From Branchipolynoe longqiensis (taxonomy: Eukaryota > Annelida > Polychaeta > Phyllodocida > Polynoidae), in NCBI GenBank assembly GCA_030323885.1, contig CM059198.1, forward strand, positions 12,252,462 through 12,316,461: a DNA stretch of 64,000 nucleotides, written 5' to 3'. Both the position numbers and the translations under genes were made by a program. The notes under the pieces were generated by a model. It did not search any database. It saw only the letters and a program-made list of their open reading frames with translations, and had not been told where the DNA came from. Below are positions 45,360 through 57,618 of this stretch, one piece after another. Position 1 is the stretch's first letter; every line of letters begins with the position of its first letter.

Positions 45360-46072
45360 AGGGCGCATTCCTTACACGCGGCAGGCGGCATGCGGTATGC
45401 GAATGCGACAAAAAATCGAAACGCCTTGAAGTCAATGGACTACATTCCTTACACGTGGTATGCGAATGCAAATGCGAATGCGTCAACTCGATCGGTCCCT
45501 GTAGCGATCGGTGTGGCGTGCAGCATGCGGTATGCGGCACGTGGTGTGTGAATAGAAACGTCAGTCGCACTTGTCCATTAATTTTAGACGAGGAGAGGCG
45601 ACTGAGCATTACGGAACGGTCACACACAAGGGTGCAGAGGGGAAACATATGGTAGTGGTGGTGGTGGGGTTCAGTCCGTCACACTTGTCCATTAATTTTA
45701 GACAAGGAGAGGCGACTGAGCATTACGGAATGGTCACACACAAGGGTGCAGAGGGGAAAGATATCGTAGTGGTGGTGGTGGGGTTCGGGTTGGTAAAAAT
45801 GCTACCATAGCCACAAAAATATGAATACTTATCTATAATTTGGTAATTATAAAGGTAGGAACCCCCATGTGATGTACCAATAGGTACATCGATATAAATG
45901 CATTATTAGGTCATATACAGTGCAGTATTGAGTATACTTGTATATTTATATTTTTTAAATATAGCCGCATGCCGCATGCTGCATGCCGCATGCCGCATGC
46001 TACATGTCAGGAATCATGCCATTCGAATACCACATGCCGCATACCGCATACCGCATGCTAGGAATCCGCCCT
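45360..46072. mobile_element. Harbinger-like MITE, 713 bp, left of minisatellite
   Basis: Ends AGGGCGCATTCC and GGAATCCGCCCT are inverted, flanked by TAA (45357-45359) and TTA (46073-46075), both allowed Harbinger targets. The interior is GCATGCGGTATGCGAATGCG-rich and holds a tandem pair of about 120 bp (GTCCATTAATTTTAGAC at 45576 and 45694). Its left half matches 48287-48610. Confidence 0.82.
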
Positions 46073-46134
46073 TTAATCAACACACCGTCCAGGTGGCGTC
46101 TCAACCTGCACCCCGACCCGCCGCCCTGTTCACT

Positions 46135-48180
46135 AGTCTGCCCTCACCCTCACCCACCCACTCCTCTCACCCACCAGCCCTCACCCTCACCCACCCACTC
46201 GTCTCACCCGCCAGCCCTCACTCTCACCCGCCAGCACCCAACCCCTCCCCCACCCACTCCTCTCACCCACCAACACCCAACCCCTCACCCACCCATTCAG
46301 CTTAATTCACCCACCAGCACCCACCCCCTCACCCACCCACTCCTCTCACCCGCCAGCACGTGAACCCTCACCCACCCACCCCTCTCACCCACCAGCCCTC
46401 ACCCTCACCCACCCACTCGTCTCACCCACCAGCACCTGACCCCTCACCCACCCACTCCTCTCACCCCGCCAACACCCAACCCCTCACCCACTCCTCTCAC
46501 CCGCCAGCCCTCACCCTCACCCACCCACTCCTCTCACCTGCCAACACCCAACCCCTCACCCACCCACTCCTCTCACCCACCAGCCCTCACCCTCACCCAC
46601 CCACTCCTCTCACCCGCCAACACCCAACCCCTCCCCCACCCACTCCTCTCACCCACCAACACCCAACCCCTCACCCACCCATTCAGCTTAATTCACCCAC
46701 CAGCACCCACCCCCTCACCCACCCACTCCTCTCACCCGCCAGCACGTGAACCCTCACCCACCCACCCCTCTCACCCACCAGCCCTCACCCTCACCCACCC
46801 ACTCGTCTCACCCACCAGCACCCGACCCCTCACCCACCCACTCCTCTCACCCGCCAACACCCAACCCCTCACCCACTCCTCTCACCCGCCAGCCCTCACC
46901 CTCACCCACCCACTCCTCTCACCTGCCAACACCCAACCCCTCACCCACCCACTCCTCTCACCCACCAGCCCTCACCCTCACCCACCCACTCCTCTCACCC
47001 GCCAACACCCAACCCACCCACTCCTCTCACCCGCCAGCCCTCACCCTCACCCACCCACTCCTCTCACCCGCCAACACCCAACCCCTCACCCACCCACTCC
47101 TCTCACCCGCCAGCCCTCACCCTCACCCACCCACTCACCTCACCCACCAGCACCCAACCCCTCACCCACCCACTCCTCTCACCCCGCCAGCCCTCACCCT
47201 CACCCCACCCACTCATCTCACCCACCAGCACCCAATCCCTCACCCGCCCACTCCTCTCACCCGCCAGCCCTCACCCTCACCCACCCACTCCTCTCACCCG
47301 CCAACACCCAACCCCTCACCCACCCACTCCTCTGACCAGCCAACACCCAACCCCTCACCCACCCACTCCTCTCACCCGCCAACACCCAACCCCTCACCCA
47401 CCCACTCCACTCACCAGCCAACCCCCAACCCCTCACCCACCCACTCCTCTCACCCGCCAACACCCAACCCCTCACCCACCCACTCCTCTCACCTGCCAGC
47501 ACCCAACCCCTCACCCACCCACTCCTCTCACCTGCCAGCCCTCACCCTCACCCACCCACCTCATGCACCAGCACCCAACCCCTCACCCACCCACTCCTCT
47601 CACCCGCCAACACCCAACCCCTCACCCACCCACTCCTCTGACCAGCCAACACCCAACCCCTCACCCACCCACTCCTCTCACCCGCCAACACCCAACCCCT
47701 CACCCACCCACTCCACTCACCAGCCAACCCCCAACCCCTCACCCACCCACTCCTCTCACCCGCCAACACCCAACCCCTCACCCACCCACTCCTCTCACCC
47801 GCCAGCACCCAACCCCTCACCCACCCACTCCTCTCACCCGCCAGCCCTCACCCTCACCCACCCACCTCATGCACCAGCACCCAACCCCTCACCCACCCAC
47901 TCCTCTCACCCGCCGGCATCAAACCCCTCAGCCACCCATTCAGATTAATTTACCCGCAAACATCCAACCCCTCACCCACCCACTCCTCTCACCCGCCAGC
48001 CCTCACCCTCACCCACCCACTCCTTTCACCCGCCAGCACCCGACCCCTCAGCCACCCACTCCTCTCACCCGCCAGCCCTCACCCTCACCCACCCACTCCT
48101 TTCACCCGCCAGCACCCGACCCTTCACCCACCCATTCAGTTTAATTCACCCACCAGCACCCAGCGACACGTCAGCTTAAT
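46135..48180. repeat. GC-rich minisatellite, 39-bp unit with higher-order periods
   Basis: Basic unit about 39 bp (ACCCCTCACCCACCCACTCC then TCTCACCCGCCAACACCCA), with a second type based on CAGCCCTCACCCTCACCCA. Higher-order copies: a block of about 386 bp repeats from 46360 to 46746, and a 306-bp block repeats from about 47290 to 47596 (marker TCTGACCAGCCAAC). Long Pro/His/Thr/Ser frames across it follow from the period. Confidence 0.95.
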
Positions 48181-48286
48181 TCACCCATCTGCACTCGGTC
48201 TCGTTGAAGCTCCATTCACATACCGTATTTCCCAGATTAGCCGAGGGGTGGGGGTAGGGGCATAGGTGGGGGGGCATACTGCATTA

Positions 48287-48697
48287 AGCTAAGATTCCTT
48301 ACACGCGGCATGCGGCATGCAGAATGCGGTATGCGAATGCGAATGCGGCAAAAAATCGAAATGCCTTGAAGTCAATGGGCTACATTCCTTACACGCGGTA
48401 TGCGAATGCGAATGTGAATGCGAATGTGGCAACTCGATCGGTCCCCGTAGCGATCGGTGTGGCATGTGGCATGCGGCATGTGGTATGCGAATAGAAACCT
48501 CAGCCGCATGTGTCCATTAGTTTTAGATTAGGAGAGGCGACTGATCAATACGGAACGGTCACACACAGGGGTGCTGAGGGGAAACATATGTTAGTGGTGG
48601 TGGTGGGGAGACTCATGCCGCTTACAGTGTAGAAGGAATCCTCCCATTCGCATCCCGCATACCACATACCGCATACCGCGTATCAGGAATCTTAGCT
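48287..48697. mobile_element. Harbinger-like MITE, 411 bp, right of minisatellite
   Basis: Ends AGCTAAGATTCCT and AGGAATCTTAGCT are perfect inverted repeats, flanked by TTA at 48284-48286 and 48698-48700. The interior is closely related to the MITE at 45360 (GATCGGTCCCCGTAGCGATC, TTTTAGATTAGGAGAGGCG). Confidence 0.92.
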
Positions 48698-48764
48698 TTA
48701 GTCCAGAAAAACTAATTATGCAGTGTACATGCAACAAACAGCGAGAACCCACAGTTGTAGCTGT

Positions 48765-49095
48765 GTGTTTCTTTGTTGGGGTTTTACATCCTGGCAACAT
48801 CTATGGTCATATCAGGATGGGTACTGACTTGTGACAGTGTGCACTCATGGCAATCTTATTGTGCTGGCTTTCCAGGAGACTAGGTTGCTGACACCATGAC
48901 CTGATTTCCCACTCAGTCACCTTATCCTGACACAGTAACCAGTCCTTGTCCTTTCCCTGTAATGCTGAGCAGTAGGCAAGGTAGCGACAAGTATGAAGTA
49001 TGTAAGTTCTTGCTTTGAGTCGGGCGGGATTCAAACTGGCGAACGTTGCGCATGGGACGCCTGCATCCTTACTGATTCAGCCACCACATCTTGTA
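48765..49095 (-). mobile_element. SINE-like repeat with tRNA-like end
   Basis: TTTGTTGGGGTTTTACATCC at the left, then ATATCAGGATGGGTACTGAC, CACCATGACCTGATTTCC and GGTAGCGACAAGTA. At 49010-49085 lies a tRNA-like segment on the minus strand (B-box-like GGGATTCAAACTGG complement; ACTGATTCAGCCACCAC). The most complete copy in the window. Confidence 0.75.
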
Positions 49096-49464
49096 TCCAT
49101 TTTGGAAGCCATTTGCTGAAGCGAACTCAGACAAACTTTATATTAAAGGGGAAGTGCCTAATCTATATTAGATTCATTCCGGTTCCTTTCCCACTTCACC
49201 CTTCCACCCCAGCATTACCATGCCGTGGGAAACAATTCGGGGAAATACGGTAATTACGCGTAGGCTCTAGGGGTTGAGTGTGATCGTTCTACCCAGGAGG
49301 TTTTATGATCAGAGGTAGTCAGTGGTGCATGTAGGGACAGCAACTAAGCAGCAGTAGTTCCCTGCACCGCACCACGGACTAGGAACGGGTGAGTATAAAG
49401 CACTACCAGTGTGGTCAGGGCATCCAGCAAGCTGACAAGCAACAGGTGCTCTGGGTGTTTAATA
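49096..49464. other. Gene-free DNA
   Basis: No feature recognised. Confidence 0.4.
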
Positions 49465-49695
49465 ATCAGGAGAACTTATGATTACAAATATCCAGGAACT
49501 CATCTTCGATACACACAGAAACTACATGAATTTCATGTGTTTAATAGTCAAAACTCTCTCTATATAGAGACTGTTTAATAGTCAGAACTCTCTCTCTATA
49601 TAGAGAGAGAGTTCTGACTATTAAACACATGAAATTCATGTCGTTTCTGTGTGTATCGAAGATGAGTTCCTGGATATTTGTAATCATGAGTTCAT
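49465..49695. repeat. Large palindrome (fold-back), about 200 bp
   Basis: The arm from 49471 (ACTTATGATTACAAATATCC, then AGGAACTCATCTTCGATACA) is mirrored by the arm ending near 49690 (TGTATCGAAGATGAGTTCCT, GGATATTTGTAATCATGAG). The centre is at about 49600 in CTCTCTCTATATAGAGAGAG. The left arm has an extra partial copy of about 40 bp. Confidence 0.9.
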
Positions 49696-50720
49696 CATAA
49701 TCATAAATCATAAGTATATATATGTATATGTATGTATAGAATATCAGACTTATGATTAGAAATATCCAGGTAGCACACTTTCATACACTCAAAAGCAATA
49801 TGACTTTCACGCATTTAATAGTCAGAATGCTATATATATGCGTATATAATATCAGACTTATGATTACACATACTCAAATACCCAGGTAGCACTTTCATAC
49901 ACTCACGAGTTATAGTAGTTTCATGTGTTTAATGGGTAGAACTCTATCTGTTTAATAGGTAGAACTCTATATGTTTAACAGGTAGAACGCTATCTGTTTA
50001 ATAGGTAGAACTCTATCTGTTTAATAGGTAGAACTATATCTATAGACTTCTGTTGATTCTCAGGTTGATGAATAGTTACATACGTGGGTGTACAGAAATA
50101 TGCTACCTGAATATTTGTATTCATAAGTCTGATATTCTATACATACGTGTGTAAAATCTCATACTTATGACTACAGATATCCATGTAGTGCGCTACCATC
50201 TCTAACTATTCATGAACCTGAGAATCGATAGGAGGTTCACGTGTTTCCTACTCATAACACTACATAATACATATGAGAATCTCTCAAAAGGTGCTAAGCA
50301 ATATGGGACAACACTTTTTCCATTGTAACGATAAACATACTATCTGCTTATGCATTTGCTCAGGATAAACTGATTTGTTTTTTACATGGTGTTTCATAAT
50401 CCCAATAGAATACATATCGATTTGAAGCAAATGTCCTTGTGTTTTCAGTGTAACCATTTCTGTGCTGTTTTCTGTCAATCGTTACAATGGACAAAAAAAA
50501 AAGAGGTATCACCTTTTGAGACAGGCTCATATATATAACTCCATAATATGATCACAAGTATTCATTTAGCCCACTAGCATACACACGCCAACATAATTGA
50601 CTATTTACCAAGATGCCATGTGATAGGAGTTTCACCTGTTGAATAGTCAGGTCAGTATATATGTACAAAGTGTTATATTTACAATTACACATATCCTGGT
50701 ACCATGCATCCACATGTCAA
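49696..50720. repeat. Diverged satellite-like repeats with a second fold-back
   Basis: Repeated phrases from the neighbouring palindrome: CAGACTTATGATTA, TATCCAGGTAGCAC, TTTAATAGGTAGAACTCTAT (four tandem copies near 49940-50035). An imperfect inverted repeat spans 50050-50228 (GATTCTCAGGTTGATGAATA against TATTCATGAACCTGAGAATC). Confidence 0.75.
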
Positions 50721-50870
50721 ATAGTCGAAGCACTGTTCATGGATATATATAAATAGTTAGACACAAAAATGAGAGGAGGACACAAGTAATTGGTTTGGAA
50801 TGGGTTCATATTCTTTGTGGGCTGACAATATAGGTTGTGGTGGTTACGGGTGTCGTGGTGGGTGATGTAA

Positions 50871-50957
50871 ATGGGGAGAATTGCGCCGAGAGCAGGATTC
50901 GAACCCACCCCTCTTGCATTCCGGGCTAGTGTGCTAACCACTACACCATCTAGGCTT
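50871..50957 (-). mobile_element. tRNA-like SINE head
   Basis: Minus strand: GATGGTGTAGTGGTTAGCAC (A-box-like), an anticodon-like loop with TGC, and GGGTTCGAATCCTGCTC (good B box). Arms pair imperfectly and no proper acceptor stem is seen, so this is a SINE head or tRNA pseudogene. Confidence 0.65.
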
Positions 50958-52431
50958 CCTGATGTTATCACTCTATCCCCGCCCAGCTGTGTGTGTGGCT
51001 CTTCGCCTGAGAGGTCAATGAGACTGTTACACGGGCAAGGAATCAGAGGAATGGAATAACAACAAGCAATCAGCCTCCAGAATTCTGTGTATTTGGTATC
51101 AAGGTATCAAGGAACGAAACCAAGAATGCGTAACATATGAGATGCATATTGGGTGTGGAGTCTACTGCCACACAATGGGAAGACTTTCTATGTTACTGCA
51201 TCAGCCATTAAATACATTTTGTATTTATGTGGTTTAAAAAAATATTATTGGTATGTGTAGTACACATGTATTTGTGTTTAGAATATAGAAGTGCTTTGTT
51301 GTCTTTATTCAGTAACTGTGTTAGAATATTTTAACCAGAAAGATGCTGCAGGAACATAAGCACCAAGTGGGTCTAAATACTACATATAGTTATACAGAGC
51401 TACACATAGTTATATACATGTATATCGAATTGTGTCTTTGGCCAAATCAGTTAAAGTGGTGGTTTTCAGGAGCATAACCACGACATTAATGGGAGGGTTG
51501 GTGTATGTGTGTATACATGTTATATTATATATACACTCGATATGCAATTCTCATTAGACTTCACATCCTGATATGACCCTGGATGGTAGCTAGGGCATAA
51601 AGCCCTACAATAAACTAACCCGGCCTTACTTATAAGCCTGCGTTTGGTGGTGACGTTGTGGGAGTTCTGGGGACAGGAGGAGCTGGGTAAGCACCACTAC
51701 CTCCAGGGCTGGTGCCAGACCAGTTTGCGTCCTAGGCAAGGCCAACTACTTGCATCCCCCCCACAACAAAGTGTGTATAAAACGGTGACCCCTTAAAGAT
51801 CAGGCCTGCACCCTTCTACGCTCTGTGCCCAGGCGGCTGCCAAGTGGGTCTAAATACTCTAATGGTAGCGGGGATCGGGGTGTACCTTCTTAGATCATCT
51901 GAACCAGTTACACATACTACAGTCACCTCACCTATAGTGCACCTCTTAACGTTAAATATTCCAATGGTTTTAAGTGTGTGTCATTTTCTTACATACATGT
52001 ATTAGCCTGATTGCTATGATCGGCCTTACTTCAGTTTGAAATAATTTGTTAAATTATAAATGGTTAACATTGAAGATATTTGAAGTGAAAAAAAAGCCAA
52101 TTAATGTTGGCATGCTTGTCTAAATTGTGGGGCGATAGTTTTCAGGTGGCTGCCTAATGGTAGCGCCAGCACTGGCGGCATCAACAATACACTAACTCAC
52201 AATACCTGACCTGCACTGGGCTTATGGATTTGTCCAACAGGTGGCGCACGGTGTGGTCAAAGATCCATACATTGCAATGACACATGCTGTGAGGTCTGAT
52301 CCACCTCGCCGATCCAACTACCCCTCACCCCCCCCCCCCTCACCCCTTCCTCGCCTCCTCACCTCCTTTCCGCCAAACAATGGACTATGTAGTGCGATGT
52401 GCTTTAGCGAGTTACAGGAACATAGCGCCTA
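50958..52431. other. Gene-free DNA
   Basis: No coding signal. 51560-51630 contains part of the SINE-like body (CATCCTGATATGACCCTGG). Confidence 0.45.
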
Positions 52432-52502
52432 GAGCGGGACTTGAACCCAAACCTCTGCCATACAGTGCGTCCGCATGCTACTCAGAATAACCCATGCTTC
52501 CT
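52432..52502 (-). mobile_element. Degraded tRNA-like SINE head
   Basis: Matches the 50871 copy at GAGCGGGACTTGAACCCAAA, CCTCTGCCAT and CCCATGCTTCC, with a decayed B box and A box. Confidence 0.5.
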
Positions 52503-52699
52503 GGTGCAATCAACCTACCCACCCCTATATATGCGTGTGGGATTTAACCGGTGGGGGTGAGTGCACCTCACTGCACCAATTTAATACACGTGGTAGCTGG
52601 CTGAAATCCAGTATCTTTCGACAGTTGTCTTTTCCTTCAGAGATCATCGGCCTGTAGTTTGCTCTCGGTTGTGTGTTCAGTGGTTTAAAAAAACAAATG

Positions 52700-52985
52700 A
52701 ACCAGCCTCTTTTCTTCTCGCTTTCTCCCCTTTCTTCTCTCTTTTTCTCCCATGTTTTCTCTACGTCTCTCCCTTTCTCACTCTTTCTCTCTCTTTCTCT
52801 CTCCCTTTCTCTCATTATTTCTATTTCTTTTTCTTTCCCTGTTTCTCTCGTTCTCGCTTTCTTTCTCTCTTTCTCCACCTCTCTTTCTCACCCTCTCTCT
52901 CTTTCTTTTTTTCTATCTCTTTCTCTCTTTTTCTCCTCTCTCTTTCTGTCTCCCTCTCTCGCTGTCTCTCTTTCTCTCTGAAACA
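52700..52985. repeat. CTTTCTCTCT pyrimidine microsatellite
   Basis: Almost pure C/T on the plus strand for about 280 bp. Overlapping open frames in several phases are low-complexity artefacts. Confidence 0.9.
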
Positions 52986-53835
52986 AATCCTTGCTCCAAG
53001 CTTCGTCAAGCTGCACACATTCGTTACATAACAACCACTGAGCGAGCCGTGTCGTGAGCGTTCCCCGTCCCTTTCTCAAGTGGCGACTGTTGAGAGCTCG
53101 TTCCGCCTGCCAACATGTGCACCGTGACACCCATACCTAAGCGGACCTGTTAACGCGGACATGCTCAACTGATTTCTACTTGGACCACGCCCTCACCAAC
53201 ACACACCGCCACCCTCCCCCCCCCCCACCCCCACCCCCATTAACACGCTATAGGACTATAACCCCCTCCCTCCGCACACTCCAACACCCCTAACCCCCGC
53301 TAGTTAATATCCGCATGCAGATTCACCAACGTTTTAGGTCAACAACATGGCGGAGCGGTTACTATTAATGCCCACATACACCTACCGACAGTGACATGGC
53401 AAAAGTTAATAGTCCAGTCAGAAAAATACTTATCGCGATATTTTGTGCACCCGGTAGTCTAGTTAAATATACTTTATTTGGCACTTTAGTCCTTATCCCT
53501 GAACAGCGAGTTAAATAGACAGGTGAAGTCAGGTCAGAGGGGGTCTTCTATGATCCCTGTTTGACTAATCTTTTATACTTAGGGGTAGGTTTGAAGTCCC
53601 AGTAGACAACATGCTAAAGTAGCACCCTTCATTTAGTGTAGATATTTAATTATTCTGAATAACATTATCTGTACCAAAGCACGGGCTTTTGGTTACTTCA
53701 GAGTTTTGACATGCTTGCCAAAATTATGTTTGTACTCTCAAATATATCCAAAGGTAGTAATTTAAAATATATAAAAAAGTGACCTCAACTTAAAGTTAGG
53801 TAGATTATAATAATATACCTAATGTATGCATCTAA
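52986..53835. other. Gene-free DNA
   Basis: No gene. A C-run with CCCCACCC words lies at 53213-53240. Confidence 0.45.
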
Positions 53836-54484
53836 TGGCCCTGTCACACTACAACGTAATGACGTCAGCGTAGGGAGAACGTGAAGAATGTTGAACTTCT
53901 CGGCATAGTATGCAAATTTGGGCACAAGTTGAACGTGGATGCAGCGTAGTGGACGAGAGCGTAACGTCGGTAAAGCATAGTGATACCGTCATTCAACGAG
54001 AGAGGACAACGTCACTACGCTCACGGAATGTTATTAACGTTATTCCATCGCCAGAAGAACGTTACGTGACATTAGATACGTCATGAGATGTTGAACGTAT
54101 GTTGAATGCACATTCTCCTGACGTTCTCCTGACGTTCCCATTACGTCACGTGGCCATTTGCACTCGGTTTAATGTGGGTCAAGGTAGTGGAACGTAGTTG
54201 AACGTAGTGAGCAGTGTTGGAATAACGTCCGTTTAACATCATTGACGTTCACTGAACGCGAACAGAACGTACGGCGAATGTAAACCCTTACGTTCAAGCT
54301 ACGTCGAAAGTTTTGAACATGTCCAAAACCTTAACGTAACTCGACGTAACATGACGTAATGTGACGTAGCTCGACGTCATTCTAACATCATTCTGACATC
54401 ATCATGACGTAACCCAACGTCATGACGAAAAATGACCACGTTAGGCTCACGTTGGCTCGTTACGTCGTAGTGTGACAGGGGTAT
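53836..54484. mobile_element. Harbinger-like MITE with ACGT-rich body
   Basis: Inverted ends share CCTGTCACACTAC; the left reads on as AACGTAA and the right as GACGTAACG. Flanked by TAA (53833-53835 and 54485-54487, give or take one base). The body is crowded with GAACGTAGTTGAACGTAGTG and TGACGTAGCTCGACGTCA words. It contains a central palindrome-like AAGTTTTGAACATGTCCAAA near 54308. Confidence 0.88.
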
Positions 54485-54576
54485 TAAGAAGACGGCAGAA
54501 ACGCAAAGCCATTTAGCTGTGCAACCTTAGGTGAAATATGCCTCCATTATTGGAATGCAAATTGAACACCACTTAA

Positions 54577-54874
54577 AGTTGCATAATCCGGTGACTTTGA
54601 ATTCCTCCCATATTGTGAGTGAAATACACTACGTTCACCATTAAAAACTACTCACTTTAGTTTGAAGTGACTTTTATTAGGAATTGTTAACTTGTTCAAG
54701 TGAAAACATACAACGTTAATTTTGGTGTGCACGATATGCTTCAGCATTCACAGGATCTATTCCACGCAGCAACACATGCTTAACAATGCCACTGGTATCT
54801 CAGTTAGATAATGTAGGATGCAACCTAGGTCAGTAGGTTTAGACAAGCCTGTGTTTTCATCGGACTATGAAGCA
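54577..54874. mobile_element. TTAA-flanked MITE, 298 bp
   Basis: Left end AGTTGCATAATCCGGTG; right end complement TGCTTCATAGTCCGATG. TTAA lies at 54573-54576 and 54875-54878, the target of piggyBac and Kolobok-type elements. The interior (AGTTTGAAGTGACTTTTATT, AATTTTGGTGTGCA) is shared with 62055 and 56820. Confidence 0.85.
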
Positions 54875-54878
54875 TTAA

Positions 54879-55231
54879 GTGAAATATAAAACAGTTATCC
54901 AATGCAAACTGAAAACTTATTAAGTTAAATATACAATAATTAGTTGAGTCACAATCGGAAACTTATTAAATTAAATTCATTATAATTGATAGAATCACAA
55001 TGAAATATTGATTAAGTTACATATGTCAGAGTTATAGAATGCCAACTGAACACTTATTAGCGAAATATACAACAATCAGTGGAATAATGCCTGAGATTAG
55101 GGGGTTTGCATAAGGTCGCTTGTGAGTTCCTTGTGTAAATATTGACAGGTAAAGGGAGAAGTTTATTCTTTATAAAAACAATTTTACATTTATCGTGGCA
55201 GGTGATTTTACAAACAAAGGGGAGATTGTAC
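54879..55231. other. Gene-free AT-rich DNA
   Basis: Contains weak repeats of GAATCACAATGAAA/AACTTATTAAATTAAAT-type phrases; no gene. Confidence 0.4.
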
Positions 55232-55322
55232 CTAGAGTAACACTTGAACCCAAACTTCTGCCATTACGGGACTCGCATCCTGCCCATTAATCTACAAAGA
55301 CTTCCTGAATCAGTCTACCTAC
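55232..55322 (-). mobile_element. Degraded tRNA-like SINE head
   Basis: CTAGAGTAACACTTGAACCC, AAACTTCTGCCATTACGGG and CTACAAAGACTTCCTGAAT align with the copies at 50871 and 52432. Confidence 0.5.
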
Positions 55323-55364
55323 CCAAGCCTAACTGTGCACGTGATAGTTCACTCGTACAACCCA

Positions 55365-55365
<1 letters not shown>

Positions 55366-55400
<35 letters not shown>

Positions 55401-55677
55401 TAGCCCCATTAAACAGAAACAACAAGAAGACTGATGTGGTTGAGAAGAGTATGTATTCTCTGGCAGGAATATAAATAAATTTGACCGTCCGAATTGGTCG
55501 GGAGGCGATAACGACCAGACACAGCTGGCTTATGTGAGGTCAGAACCCTTGAAAAGTGGTGCAGCGTGGCCAAACCTGGAACTAAGCAATGTCATACACT
55601 AGCTGTGGTTTGCAAATAACAATACAGATATAACCGAAGATGGTAGTGTCCTTGTTTATATTCCCATAATAGATTAT

Positions 55678-55728
<51 letters not shown>
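55366..55728. repeat. Two (TA)n microsatellites
   Basis: Pure TA tracts at about 55367-55400 and 55684-55728, the second followed by ATACATGTGTGTATGGGC-type TA/TG-rich DNA to about 55860. Confidence 0.9.
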
Positions 55729-55730
<2 letters not shown>

Positions 55731-55860
55731 GTGTGTATGGGCATATGTGCAGCCCTATATGCCCTACGCACATGTATATGGGTGTGCATATATGGCTATA
55801 CATATATGCGTATATATACATATATATATATACACACACATATATACACACACACACACT

Positions 55861-57149
55861 AGGACGGGCGTGTGAAATCTATAAGCGTAAAGACAAACTA
55901 AGAGTTAATGGCGAAGCATTCATGGCTTGCACCTGCAGAAACGGATCAAGAGGAAGCCACCAGGCGCACTAGTGCATGTCGGGACCTGCACGTGTTCATA
56001 CTAATTCGCGGATGCGGTTTCTGTCCAGGTCCAAACTATAATATTTAAGTCAACTTATCCTATGGTCGGCTGCTTCTTAAAAATAATTATTTTCTAAATA
56101 TACACACACATATATATGCACACATGCATATAAGTATATATGCGTATACACATTTTCAATCACATATTAATACGAACGTGACATGAGGGAATACAAATAT
56201 TGCGATGTAAGTGGGTCTAGAGTTGTGGTGGTCGACATAGTGGGTGCCCAGAGGGTTTATTTTGGTTACGGGGGGGGGGGGGTAGTACTCTTACTAGGTC
56301 GGTGGGGTGGGGGTGGGGGAGGGGGTGCTCCCCCCCCTGGTTGGGGGGGGGGGGAGGGCCTTATATAGACTGAATGTTTGTTTGGCAATAGTCACTTTGC
56401 TAGAGACTGCTTACACACACAGAGCGGAGCACGCACCACACACATACAGGTAGGTTCTGCAGGCACCTTGGCTGGTCGTCGAGACATCGCCTTCCCACAG
56501 TTAGCTGGAGTTGGGCTTGAAGTGTCACAGTCCGGTGGTTTTGAGTTTCCGCCTTTTTTTTAAATGCATACATTAAGTTGGTCGATAACGATATAATCTA
56601 CTTTTTTTCTCAGGTGTATTAGTTGACTAAGTTGGGAAATTTAAATTGTGGACAACTACTAACTAGTCTTGGTCATTCCACTGCTCCTTGCTCTGTCCTA
56701 TAACTTATAAGTGCCAAATGCCAGCCTAGGTAGTGACAAGTATACACGTTAAAGACGTCATTACTTTGACGCAACCAGGTTTCGAACCCATGGTTGCGAC
56801 CCCACGGCCTCGATCTACCAAAACTTTACTTTAGTTTAAAGTAACTTTTATTTCGAATATGTAACTTTAGTGATATTTGAAGTAAAAACATGCACGATTA
56901 ATTTGGTGTGCAAGTAAAAACTGTTACACCACGGAGTTCAGCAGCAATAATTTATATTAAATGGACTTCGTGTTCCCTTCTATGCAACAAGTTAATGCGT
57001 ACACTGGTATCTAGTGGGCTTTGGGGAATGAAATCTAAGTAAATGTTTTTGTTTCGAAAATGGTATGCTGTCATTCAATCATTGGACTTGTACAGAAATT
57101 TGACATACTTTACGACAAGGGACTAGTTCCCACTTCTGCCACATCGTAG
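55861..57149. other. Gene-free DNA with G-runs
   Basis: G-runs at 56271-56282 and 56340-56356. A tRNA-like fragment on the minus strand lies at 56765-56820 (GGTTTCGAACCCATGG). TTAA-MITE-like interior sequence lies at 56820-57060. No gene. Confidence 0.5.
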
Positions 57150-57300
57150 GTGTTCATGTTGGCTGCATTCGATTAACACGACCCGGGCCACTCTGGTCAC
57201 CCGAGTTGTTAGAATTTCAAATCGAACACCGCGAGTGGAGTAGAAAAATACACGTGCCGTGTGCAGAACGAACCGACCCCAGTAACCCACGTCTTGGGTG
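57150..57300. repeat. Dispersed repeat, inverted relative to 60220-60340
   Basis: TGGTCACCCGAGTTGTTAGA, AATTTCAAATCGAACACCGC and GTGCCGTGTGCAGAACGA are found in reverse complement near 60255-60335. The two copies face each other across the tetraspanin first exon. Confidence 0.75.
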
Positions 57301-57618
57301 GGGTTGGTTAGGAGCAATGACGTCACATTTATGCTGGTACCGTCCTGTAGCAGTACAAGTCCTACGTGTTTGTTTAATGTTAAAAAAAAATTCATCTGAT
57401 TAATGAAATGGAAATATAACTAAACTATGCAATAAAAAATAACTTTAAATCCTATGTTGCTGTAATTAGACCCGAGTTGATTAATTGAATACGCCCCAGT
57501 GATGTGCGGATTTAGGCCAGGAAGTGTGGTTGTTCTCATGACTGTTCCTGTAGTCGCTCACATTGCATTCTGACTGCCTTACGTATTAAACGGCATGACC
57601 AACATAAAGGTGTCACCA

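Noticed and set aside
46360..48144. Long Pro/His/Thr/Ser-rich open frames, up to 400 codons
   Set aside because: They follow from a stop-free minisatellite whose period is divisible by three; frames are open on both strands.
50871..50957. Possible functional tRNA gene
   Set aside because: The B box is good, but acceptor and anticodon stems pair poorly, and related decayed copies occur at 52432 and 55232.
52669..53130. Ser/Leu/Phe-rich and Arg/Glu/Lys-rich frames
   Set aside because: They are translations of a C/T microsatellite in several phases.
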